The notes under the pieces were generated by a model. It made no database searches, was not told the origin of the DNA, and saw only the letters and a program-made list of their open reading frames with translations. The position numbers were made by a program, and so were the translations under genes. This document shows positions 1-6,501 of a DNA stretch of 33,686 bases, one piece after another (position 1 is the stretch's first letter; each line of letters begins with the position of its first letter). Source of the DNA: Hyphomicrobiaceae bacterium (GTDB lineage Bacteria > Pseudomonadota > Alphaproteobacteria > Rhizobiales > Hyphomicrobiaceae); assembly GCA_008933705.1 (NCBI GenBank), contig WBUN01000056.1:1-33686 (forward strand). Direction: 5' to 3'.

Positions 1-360
1 GGACAGCACTGCGCGCACGTCGCCCATGACGTCGGCGCCGTCGACGACGACCGGCTCGGCCGACATGTTGCGCAGGGCCGTGTGCAGCACCGCGCGGTGC
101 TCGGTCGCGTTGATCCGCTCGCCCAAGAACATCGCGTCCCGGCGCGCCTCGACGCCTGCGGCAGCGGCGAGCTCGGCCAGAAGGCGCATCGTTTCCGTAT
201 CGACGGCGGTCTTCGACCAGTCGAGCAGGAGGTCGCCGAGCCTGAGCGAGAAGGCGTCGAACCGGCCGGGATCGGCGGCGAAGGCGGCGTTCAAGTCGAC
301 CGGGTTTGCGGCGCGCCGGCGCAGCGCCTCGACATGCGGGGCGAGGTCAGGTCTGGTCAC
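1..360 (-). CDS. pgi: Glucose-6-phosphate isomerase, N-terminal part (cut by window edge)
   Basis: The first 120 codons are visible, read leftward and running off the window. The translation has hallmarks of the phosphoglucose isomerase N-terminus: a segment reading [11 protein letters not shown], then [27 protein letters not shown] split by a short stretch, which matches the family pattern of a Lys-Thr/Asn after the Asp-(Tyr/Trp)-Ser and the Glu-Arg-Ala-Val-Leu-His segment. The enzyme interconverts glucose 6-phosphate and fructose 6-phosphate in the cytoplasm. The start is GTG at 360-358, chosen because a GGAGG sits about seven bases upstream and because the protein family begins close to this point. 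The active-site residues lie in the missing part, so integrity cannot be judged. It is transcribed away from the nar remnant that follows. Confidence 0.88.
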   Translation of the reverse strand, partial: MTRPDLAPHVEALRRRAANPVDLNAAFAADPGRFDAFSLRLGDLLLDWSKTAVDTETMRLLAELAAAAGVEARRDAMFLGERINATEHRAVLHTALRNMSAEPVVVDGADVMGDVRAVLS

Positions 361-495
361 GGGGATCCCTCCGCGTTGCTCCGCATGAGGCCGTATCGCG
401 CGGCGGGCGAAATTACCAGAGCCGGAGGGCCTTCGGCCGGCGATGCGGCCCGGGCGATCCGGAGACGGGTTCGCCGGCAATACCCCCACCCCTTA

Positions 496-518
496 CCCCT
501 CCCCACAAGGGGGAGGGG
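496..518. repeat. GC-rich palindromic repeat (9-bp stem, 5-nt loop)
   Basis: CCCCTCCCC at 496-504 pairs perfectly with GGGGAGGGG at 510-518 around the loop ACAAG. The pyrimidine-rich flank (CCCACCCCTTA) continues to the left. Short palindromes of this composition are scattered between genes in many Hyphomicrobiales genomes. It lies in the junction between pgi and the broken narJ, about 70 bases before the first recognisable narJ codon, so it may mark the rearrangement point. It has no T-tract and is not an obvious terminator. Confidence 0.6.
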
Positions 519-586
519 AATCCGGTGGTGCCAGCGGTAGGGGAGCCTGTTCACCCGCTGCGGATTGCGGAAGCCGGTGGCAGACT

Positions 587-814
587 ATGCTGGATGCCCT
601 GCTGAGCGAGCCAGACGACAACCCGGAAGACCTCGCCGCGCTCGATGCGGCCTGGGAGGAGGAGGAAGTCACCTTCGGACCGGCCGCAGCGGCGCAATGC
701 GGCAAGGACGGTCTTGCCGCCAAGCTGCGCGCCGGGCGCCGGCCGGCACCAGGCGTGGCGACGCCCGAGCCTGCCCGTCCCGTCATCACCTACAGCACAA
801 CCAACCGCGCCTGA
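587..814 (+). pseudogene. narJ: narJ remnant: C-terminal ~75 residues of the nitrate reductase assembly chaperone
   Basis: The 75 codons from the ATG at 587 read like the tail of NarJ: an acidic segment (LLSEPDDNPEDLAALDAAWEEE), then VTFGP, a single Cys-Gly, a short Lys/Arg/Pro-rich stretch and the ending VITYSTTNRA. NarJ is the cytoplasmic chaperone that inserts the molybdenum cofactor into NarG before NarGH docks on NarI, and it is normally about 220-240 residues long. The N-terminal helical two thirds are missing. Upstream in all frames there is only the palindromic repeat and then pgi on the other strand, so there is no room for the rest. It sits nine bases before narI, the normal narJ-narI order. 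No ribosome binding site was seen at 587, so translation is doubtful. It is best read as a deletion remnant; the family assignment rests on a short stretch plus context. Confidence 0.72.
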
Positions 815-823
815 GGAGGGCCC

Positions 824-1558
824 ATGCGCGACATCATCAATCACATCGTGTTCGGCTGGTATCCCTATCTGTGCCTGACCGTGTTCCTGCTCGGCAGCCT
901 GCTGCGCTTCGATCGCGAGCAATACACCTGGAAGACGGGGTCGAGCCAGCTCCTGCGCCGGCGCCAGCTCATGTGGGGCTCGAACCTGTTCCACGTCGGC
1001 ATTCTCGTGATCTTCTTCGGCCACCTCGTCGGGCTGCTGACGCCCATCTGGGTGTTCGACTTCATCGGCATCGGTCACGGCTTCAAGCAGCTCATGGCCA
1101 TCTGGGTCGGCGGCATCGCCGGCATCTTCTGCCTGATCGGCATCGCCTTGCTGACGCACCGGCGCCTGTTCGATGCGCGCATCCGCGTCACCTCTTCCTT
1201 TGGCGACATCGCCATCCTGCTGATCCTGTTTGCGCAGTTGCTGCTCGGCCTTGCCACCATTCCCGTTTCCCTTGGCCACCTCGACGGCCATGAGATGGTG
1301 AGGTTCATGAACTGGGCGCAAGGCATCCTGCTGCTGCGCGGCGATGTCTGGACGCTGGTGGCGGATGCACACCCGATCTTCAAGGCGCACCTGTTCCTCG
1401 GCATGACGATCTTCCTGGTATTCCCCTTCACGCGCCTCGTGCACGTGTGGAGCGCGCCGATCTGGTATCTCGGCCGGCGCGGCTATCAGGTGGTGCGCTC
1501 GAGCGGCCGGCCGCAGGGCGTAACCGCGGCGCAGCGCACCATGCAGCCGGCGGAGTGA
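824..1558 (+). CDS. narI: Respiratory nitrate reductase gamma subunit (diheme cytochrome b)
   Basis: This 244-residue membrane protein is NarI, which takes electrons from quinol and passes them through two b hemes to NarH and NarG. Five hydrophobic segments are visible. The four heme ligands can be placed: His57 and His67 in the second helix (NLFHVGILVIFFGH) and His189 and His207 in the last (KAHLFLG to RLVHVWS), with the ten- and eighteen-residue spacings of the family. Length is normal or slightly long (about 225-245). GAGGAGGG precedes the ATG. It follows the narJ remnant by nine bases and is followed four bases later by a PpiC gene. The subunit looks intact although narG and narH are not in the window; it may serve a complex encoded elsewhere or be newly orphaned. 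Confidence 0.95.
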   Translation: MRDIINHIVFGWYPYLCLTVFLLGSLLRFDREQYTWKTGSSQLLRRRQLMWGSNLFHVGILVIFFGHLVGLLTPIWVFDFIGIGHGFKQLMAIWVGGIAGIFCLIGIALLTHRRLFDARIRVTSSFGDIAILLILFAQLLLGLATIPVSLGHLDGHEMVRFMNWAQGILLLRGDVWTLVADAHPIFKAHLFLGMTIFLVFPFTRLVHVWSAPIWYLGRRGYQVVRSSGRPQGVTAAQRTMQPAE

Positions 1559-1562
1559 GGCC

Positions 1563-2396
1563 ATGAGTTGCTCCGCCCGCAGCGCCATCGTCAGCGCCGC
1601 GCGAACGCCGGTCACGGTCAACGGCGTAGCCATTCCGCATGATGCCATTTCGCGCGAAGCGCAGAATCATCCGGCCCCGACGCCGATCGGCGCGTGGACC
1701 GCGGCTGCCCGCGCGCTGGTGGTGCGTGAGTTGCTGCTGCAGGAGGCACGCCGTCTGGGCCTGCATCCTCAACCTGCCGTTGACGACGACGGCCGGACCG
1801 AGACGGAGGAGGAAGCCCTGGTGCGTGGCCTGGTCGAGCGTGAGGTGGCGACCCCGGTGCCTGACGAGGACACCTGTCGCCGCTACTATGATCAGAACCG
1901 CCGCCGCTTCCGCTCGGCCGACATCTACGAGGCATCCCACATCCTCATCGCCGCCCGCCGGGACCAGCCGGCGGCGTTTGCTGCAGCACGCGAGCGCGCC
2001 CGAACAGTGATTGCCCGGGTGCTCGATGGAACCGCGCAATTTCGCGACCTGGCCATTGCCTACTCGGACTGCCCGTCGGCAGCGTCCGGCGGCAATCTCG
2101 GTCAGCTTACGGCCGGCGATACGACCCCGAAATTCGAGGCCGCCTTGTGCGCCCTCCAGCCGGGGGAGATGACGAGAGAGCCGGTCGAGACCGACTACGG
2201 GCTGCACATCATTCGCCTCGACCGGCATATTGCCGGTCGCGATCTGCCGTTCGCTGCCGTACGCACACGGATTGCCGGCTACCTCGCGGAGCGCACGCGA
2301 CGCACGGCCGTGGCCCAGTATGTCGCACGCCTCGCCTCGCGCGCGAGCCTGAGCGGCATCGAGTTGCCTACGCCCGCCGACCTCAGGGTGCATTGA
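1563..2396 (+). CDS. Parvulin-type peptidyl-prolyl isomerase (PpiC/NifM-like) of the nar operon
   Basis: The 277-residue product has a helical N-terminal part (about 20-115) and a parvulin domain at about 122-225: ASHILIAARR, a helix with repeated Ala/Arg, FRDLAIAYSDCPSAASGGNLG and the closing YGLHIIRLD. The SxxxSGGxLG and GxHIIxL segments are the family signature. Parvulins catalyse prolyl cis-trans isomerisation during folding. Genes of this NifM-like type are known directly after narI in several proteobacteria, where they are thought to help nitrate reductase maturation. There is no convincing signal peptide, so a cytoplasmic location is likely. The start lies four bases after the narI stop, in line with translational coupling. 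Confidence 0.85.
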   Translation: MSCSARSAIVSAARTPVTVNGVAIPHDAISREAQNHPAPTPIGAWTAAARALVVRELLLQEARRLGLHPQPAVDDDGRTETEEEALVRGLVEREVATPVPDEDTCRRYYDQNRRRFRSADIYEASHILIAARRDQPAAFAAARERARTVIARVLDGTAQFRDLAIAYSDCPSAASGGNLGQLTAGDTTPKFEAALCALQPGEMTREPVETDYGLHIIRLDRHIAGRDLPFAAVRTRIAGYLAERTRRTAVAQYVARLASRASLSGIELPTPADLRVH

Positions 2397-2407
2397 GGGG
2401 GAGTGCA

Positions 2408-2719
2408 ATGCAGCTCGGCACCATTATCGCGAGCCTCGCCGACGAGACGATGATCCAGGACACGCTCGCCGACATCGGCGATCTTGTCCTGCTCGCGCGC
2501 GTCAAGGAGGCGTCGGCAGCGGCCGGCGAGCCGCCCGGCAGCTTCGCCGCCGCGGCGGTCGGCAACTTCATCACACGCGCAGACGACGAGGCCTGGCTGT
2601 CTCTGATGACGGCGGCGAGCAAGGCCGACAATCCCGCCGCAGCCTGTCTCAGATACATGCTGATCTTTTCGATCGGTCCGGCGAGCGCGCCAAGCGGGGC
2701 GACGCAGCCTGCTGCCTGA
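2408..2719 (+). CDS. Small conserved-looking protein at the end of the nar operon, function unknown
   Basis: A 103-residue acidic-to-neutral protein beginning MQLGTIIASLADETM starts eleven bases after the PpiC gene, with a GAGGGGGAG purine stretch upstream. The sequence is soluble and mostly helical in character, with the pattern LADETMIQDTLADIGDLVLLARV and later AVGNFITRADDEAWLSLM. I recognise no named domain. Codon use resembles the neighbours and the frame is clean, so it is probably a real gene. Its position suggests it is co-transcribed with narI and ppiC; a link with nitrate respiration is inference from position only. Confidence 0.7.
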   Translation: MQLGTIIASLADETMIQDTLADIGDLVLLARVKEASAAAGEPPGSFAAAAVGNFITRADDEAWLSLMTAASKADNPAAACLRYMLIFSIGPASAPSGATQPAA

Positions 2720-2861
2720 AAGGCGCATCGCACGCCACCGCCGGCTCAAGCTCGTCGCAGCGCCGGCAGCACAGTGCCCGGCGGCCCGCAGCACAAGCCA
2801 TCGAAGGCGACCAATGCTGCGCATGCCAGGGCCCGCGCCCGCCCCATGGAGTTTCGCCACA

Positions 2862-3392
2862 ATGAAGGAATTGCCCTTGTCCCGGGTCTACCGGCTGCTC
2901 GAGCCCGGGCCGGTTGTCCTGCTGACGACCGCGCACAAGGGGCGCGCCAACGTCATGACCATGTCGTGGCACATGATGGTGGAATTCGAGCCTCCGCTCG
3001 TTGCCTGCATCGTCAGCAGCGCCAATCACAGCTTCGCGGCTTTGCGGGCGACCAAGGAATGCGTGATCGCCATTCCGGCGGTGGCGCTGGCGTCGAAGGC
3101 GGTTCAGGTCGGCAACTGCTCGGGCCGCGACGTCGACAAGTTCGAGGCGTTCGGCCTGGCCACGGCCCCTGCCAAGCGGGTGGCGGCTCCGCTGATGACG
3201 GAGTGCTTCGCCAATCTCGAGTGCAAGGTGGTCGACACCACGCTGGTCGGCAAGTTCAACCTCTTCGTGCTGGAGGTGCTGAAGGCGTGGACCGACCCGG
3301 CACAGAAAAAGCCGAAGACCTTCCACCACCACGGCTACGGGACGTTCGCCGTCGACGGCGAGACGATCAAGCTGAAGTCCAGGATGCGGTAG
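2862..3392 (+). CDS. Flavin reductase-like FMN-binding protein
   Basis: A 176-residue protein of the flavin reductase-like (FMN-binding split barrel) superfamily. It begins MKELPLSRVYRLLEPGPVVLL and continues with the typical ANVMTMSWHMM and NHSFAALRATKECVIAIP segments, then GNCSGRDVDKFEAFGL, which is characteristic of this subfamily. Members bind FMN and either reduce free flavin with NAD(P)H or act on small substrates; the substrate here is unknown. The ATG at 2862 was preferred over the in-frame ATG at 2814 because the family starts here and a GGAG lies ten bases upstream, while the extra 16 residues are proline-rich and unlike homologues. It stands alone and converges with the FAD oxidoreductase gene. 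Confidence 0.85.
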   Translation: MKELPLSRVYRLLEPGPVVLLTTAHKGRANVMTMSWHMMVEFEPPLVACIVSSANHSFAALRATKECVIAIPAVALASKAVQVGNCSGRDVDKFEAFGLATAPAKRVAAPLMTECFANLECKVVDTTLVGKFNLFVLEVLKAWTDPAQKKPKTFHHHGYGTFAVDGETIKLKSRMR

Positions 3393-3459
3393 AGTGCCGG
3401 GCGCGGCGACCGAGCCCATCGAACCATGTCGCGGCCATCCTGCCCGCAATACGCGGGCT

Positions 3460-5652
3460 TCATGCCGCAGCGTCGGCTTCGACCGGCATGGGCCTCGGCT
3501 GAGCACCATGACCCCGTGCAGCAAGCAGCCCGGGCACCAGCGCTTCGGCCGCAAGCGCCCCTGATATCACCACGGCTTCAATGCCCGGGCCGTGCGTGGC
3601 CGCACCCGCCAGCACCAGACTGCGCAGCGGCGTCTTCGTCGGCACCGTACCGCGTGAAGGCTTCATGCCGTAGATCGAGCCGTCGGTGGTCAAGGCATAG
3701 CGGTGGTAGGTCAGAGGGCTTGCATCGGTACGATAGACGATGCGCTCCTCGATGTCGGGTATGACAGCCTTGGCGCGAGCGATCAGGCGATCTCCGACGG
3801 CCTTCTTGCGATCCTCGTATTCCTGCGATCGGCGACAAGCGTCGAGATCCATGGGCATGCGCCCCCTGCAGTCGGGGGGAAACCACGACTGCGCCTGCGT
3901 GTTGCCGACCAGCTCCAGGAGCTCGACCGTCGCGTAACCGGCCGGAGCGCACGTGGGGTCGATCCTCGAAGGGACGACCACGCCTACGGCACCGTCCGGG
4001 GTTTCGACGTGCACAAGGGGCGGAAGATCCAGCGGCCCGCGCAGGCCGAGATGGACGCCAACGGCCGAGCATGCCGGCAGCAACGGCCCGGTCTGGCTCT
4101 CAAGCGTGCGCGCAGTTGCGGGATCGTCGAGGAGAACGTTGAGCATCGCGCCAAGGTCGGCGTTGCAGACGACGGCCGTCGCCGAAACCCGGCGCTCCAT
4201 GCCATGCTCGTTGCGCACCACGAGCCCGCATGCCGCCCCATCGCGCGTGATGATCCTGGTCACGCGATGCTTGAGGTGCACGGAGCCGCCACGCTGCCCG
4301 ATTGCCTTCGCCAGGGCGTCGCCCATGCGACCGGAGCCGCCCTCGGGATAGTAGCCGCCGTTGAAGTAGTAGCCGAAGATCGGCGCCATCGCGGCGACCT
4401 TCGCCTTCGCCGGCTCGTCGGTGATGTAGCCGCTGAGCGCCGATATCCACCTCAGGGGGCCGCCCCCGCGCACGTGCCGGCTGACGAACTCGCTCCACGG
4501 CCGGTCGAGCCATTCGACCGCCAGGGGATTGTTCCTGGCGAAATCGAGCAGGTCCTGCGGCGTGCGCGGCGAGCCCGGGATGCCCCCGTGCTCGTGAGCC
4601 GTGGAGAACATGGCGCAATAGACCGTGTGGATATCCTCGAAGAGGGCCTCAATGCCGTGACCCTCCTCTGGATACAGGTCGGCGAGCCGGCGCGCGTAGG
4701 TGCGCCAATCACGCGGCACGTCGATGGTCTTGCCGTCGAGCACGTAGCGATGGTCGAGGCGGTGCCAGACCGCCTCGGAGGCGATCCCCAGTCGCTCGAA
4801 CACGCTGCGCACGGGGCCGCCGGGCTGCCAGCCCGAGATGTCGTGCACGCCGGAATCGAAGCGGAAGACGAGCTTCTCGCCCGTCAGCGGATCGCGCGAG
4901 CGCGCACGCCGCAACCACGTGTGGGCAAAGCCTCCGGGAACGTTGTGGTGCTCATAGACGGCGACTTGAAGGCCTGCATCGGCAAGAAGGGCGGCAGCGG
5001 TGAGACCGCCGATGCCCGCACCGATGACTGCCACGTCGCAGTGCGCATCGGCACCGTCGGCGGCCTCGATGCGCCGCGTTCTGAAATCAGGAGCAGGCCA
5101 ATTGTTGCGCTGGTCTCCAGCCGCCATCTTCGCAAGGCCGCGCGTGACCAGCAGCTTCGGGCCGATCACCGAGATGAGGGCGCCTAGTCCCACGGGCAGC
5201 CAGTGGGCCAGTGCGCCGAGCTGCAGCCCCGATGCCAATGCCAGCCAGGCAAAGATGATCGCCCACAGCCCGGAAAGCAGCGTATTGATCTCCTGGAACA
5301 AGCGAGATCGGCTCGCCCCCTTGAATTCACCTGCGGAGAATTCAGCCGTCCACGGTCGCCCAATGATCACGCTCACGACAGCGCCGAGCGCCAGGAAGGC
5401 GAGCAGGATGGCGTTGGCAGCATCGACGAGCGGGGCGATGGAGCCCACGTGCGCCAGCAGGACCGCGCCGAGACCGCCGATCAGCGCCAGCTCGAAGGGC
5501 GGAGGCATCCTGCCTTTGTGCGCGACGAGAGCCCAGGCCAGCGCGTACACCAAGCTTGCGGCCGCGCCCATGAACGGCGCGCCGAGCCAAAGCGACAGGA
5601 GGTACATCGGGAGCGGCAGCAATGCCGCCTTGACCATCAGGATTGTCTTCAT
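3460..5652 (-). CDS. Membrane-anchored FAD/NAD(P) oxidoreductase of the retinol saturase/phytoene desaturase family
   Basis: The 730-residue product has two parts. Residues 1-175 are hydrophobic with about five or six membrane segments (for example 8-43, 54-95 and 126-170). From about 205 a flavin amine oxidoreductase/phytoene dehydrogenase-like domain follows: the dinucleotide motif VIGAGIGGLTAA at 210-220, the acidic VYEHHNVPGG at 232-241, and a C-terminal motif LVLAGAATHGPGIEAVVISG that closes the FAD site. Such enzymes saturate or desaturate polyene chains (carotenoids, retinol, related lipids); the substrate here is unknown. Family members are normally about 500 residues without the N-terminal membrane block. 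The ATG at 5652 has GGAGGG seven bases upstream. It is divergent from a TetR gene and the intergenic operator makes repression by that protein likely. Confidence 0.82.
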   Translation of the reverse strand: MKTILMVKAALLPLPMYLLSLWLGAPFMGAAASLVYALAWALVAHKGRMPPPFELALIGGLGAVLLAHVGSIAPLVDAANAILLAFLALGAVVSVIIGRPWTAEFSAGEFKGASRSRLFQEINTLLSGLWAIIFAWLALASGLQLGALAHWLPVGLGALISVIGPKLLVTRGLAKMAAGDQRNNWPAPDFRTRRIEAADGADAHCDVAVIGAGIGGLTAAALLADAGLQVAVYEHHNVPGGFAHTWLRRARSRDPLTGEKLVFRFDSGVHDISGWQPGGPVRSVFERLGIASEAVWHRLDHRYVLDGKTIDVPRDWRTYARRLADLYPEEGHGIEALFEDIHTVYCAMFSTAHEHGGIPGSPRTPQDLLDFARNNPLAVEWLDRPWSEFVSRHVRGGGPLRWISALSGYITDEPAKAKVAAMAPIFGYYFNGGYYPEGGSGRMGDALAKAIGQRGGSVHLKHRVTRIITRDGAACGLVVRNEHGMERRVSATAVVCNADLGAMLNVLLDDPATARTLESQTGPLLPACSAVGVHLGLRGPLDLPPLVHVETPDGAVGVVVPSRIDPTCAPAGYATVELLELVGNTQAQSWFPPDCRGRMPMDLDACRRSQEYEDRKKAVGDRLIARAKAVIPDIEERIVYRTDASPLTYHRYALTTDGSIYGMKPSRGTVPTKTPLRSLVLAGAATHGPGIEAVVISGALAAEALVPGLLAARGHGAQPRPMPVEADAAA

Positions 5653-5692
5653 GAATCGCCCTCCAACCGGCTCAGTCGGCGTCGCAATATAA

Positions 5693-5718
5693 TTTACATT
5701 GTATATTTACATTGTAAA
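5693..5718. promoter_or_regulatory. Tandem 13-bp operator, probable TetR binding site
   Basis: Two adjacent 13-mers, TTTACATTGTATA (5693-5705) and TTTACATTGTAAA (5706-5718), differ at one base. The second is a perfect inverted repeat, TTTACA-T-TGTAAA. They sit in an unusually AT-rich island between the divergent oxidoreductase and TetR genes, 40 bases from the oxidoreductase start. A 13-bp period would place two repressor dimers side by side. A TetR operator covering both promoters is the simplest reading; binding is inferred. Confidence 0.7.
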
Positions 5719-5769
5719 ATGTCCAGCCCTGTCGTATGCGACAAGGTGTTCCGGGGTGGAGAAAGCCGC

Positions 5770-6372
5770 ATGCCGCGCGCCCGATCGCAGGCCGAGGTCG
5801 ACGATTTCAAACAGCGGCTGTGCGCGGCCGCCGAACGGCTTCTGCTTGCGCGCGGCTCGGGCGATTTCACCATGCGCGAATTGGCGGACGCAGTGGGCTG
5901 CAGCCCGATGCTGCCTTACCGCTATTACCGGGATAAGGATGAGATCATCGCCGCCGTGCGCACCAATGCGTTTGGCAAGTTCGCCGCCGCGCTGGAGGCG
6001 CCACGCACGGCGCAATCCGATCCGGCTGCCGGCTCCAGGGGCGTGGGCGACGCCTACATCGCCTTCGCCTTCGCGCACCCTGAGCTGTATCGCCTGATGT
6101 TCACGCTCGAGCCTGTCGAGCCCGGGCGATATCCTGAGCTCGATGCCGCCATGGTGCGCGCCCGCCAGACCATGACGGCGCATGTGGAGGATCTGGTCCG
6201 GCTCGGGCTTCTCGAGGGCGACCCTGAGATCATTGGCCATGTGTTCTGGGCCAGCTTGCATGGCCTGATCGTGCTGCAGCTTGCCAAGCAGCTCGCACCC
6301 AGGCCGGGCTTCGCCAAAATCCGCGAGGCGATGCTGCAGGCCCTGGTGCGCGGCATGCTGCCATCCCATTAA
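5770..6372 (+). CDS. TetR/AcrR family transcriptional regulator
   Basis: A 200-residue protein with the TetR N-terminal DNA-binding domain at about 12-60: FTMRELADAVGCSPMLPYRYYRDKDEII contains the helix-turn-helix and the conserved Tyr-x-Tyr-Arg followed by Lys-Asp-Glu. The rest is a helical ligand and dimer domain with the TetR C-terminal feature AYIAFAFAHPELYRLMF. The ATG at 5770 is supported by a GGAG nine bases upstream; an in-frame ATG at 5719 would begin inside the operator and lacks a binding site. It is divergent from the FAD oxidoreductase gene and probably represses it and itself through the tandem operator. The effector is unknown, perhaps a lipid or polyene substrate. Confidence 0.9.
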   Translation: MPRARSQAEVDDFKQRLCAAAERLLLARGSGDFTMRELADAVGCSPMLPYRYYRDKDEIIAAVRTNAFGKFAAALEAPRTAQSDPAAGSRGVGDAYIAFAFAHPELYRLMFTLEPVEPGRYPELDAAMVRARQTMTAHVEDLVRLGLLEGDPEIIGHVFWASLHGLIVLQLAKQLAPRPGFAKIREAMLQALVRGMLPSH

Positions 6373-6501
6373 GGCGCGCCGACCGATTGCCGGCCTCGGC
6401 GGCCGACCGCAGGAAGAGCGTGCCCGCGGTCACGGCACCGGAGGATCCGCCGCTGCCGGCGAAGACGACGGCGAGGGATGATCGCAGCATGCTGCCTTTC
6501 C

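Noticed and set aside
443-586. Possible upstream continuation of the narJ reading frame to an ATG at 443.
   Set aside because: The translated stretch runs through the palindromic repeat (Pro/Ser/Gly low-complexity) and has no NarJ resemblance, so it is not part of the protein.
551-1648. Long minus-strand open frame across narJ remnant and narI.
   Set aside because: Mirror of the narI reading frame; composition (Gln/Asp/His-rich) and lack of domain features mark it as a shadow.
5203-5769. Extension of the TetR frame leftward into the FAD oxidoreductase gene.
   Set aside because: Antisense to a clear gene, unlike the TetR family, and would cross the operator.
6373-6501. A minus-strand frame starting near 6490 with a signal-like N-terminus (MLRSSLAVVFAG) reading into the TetR gene.
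   Set aside because: It lies antisense to TetR for most of its length, its remainder has no domain pattern, and it has no ribosome binding site; treated as spurious.
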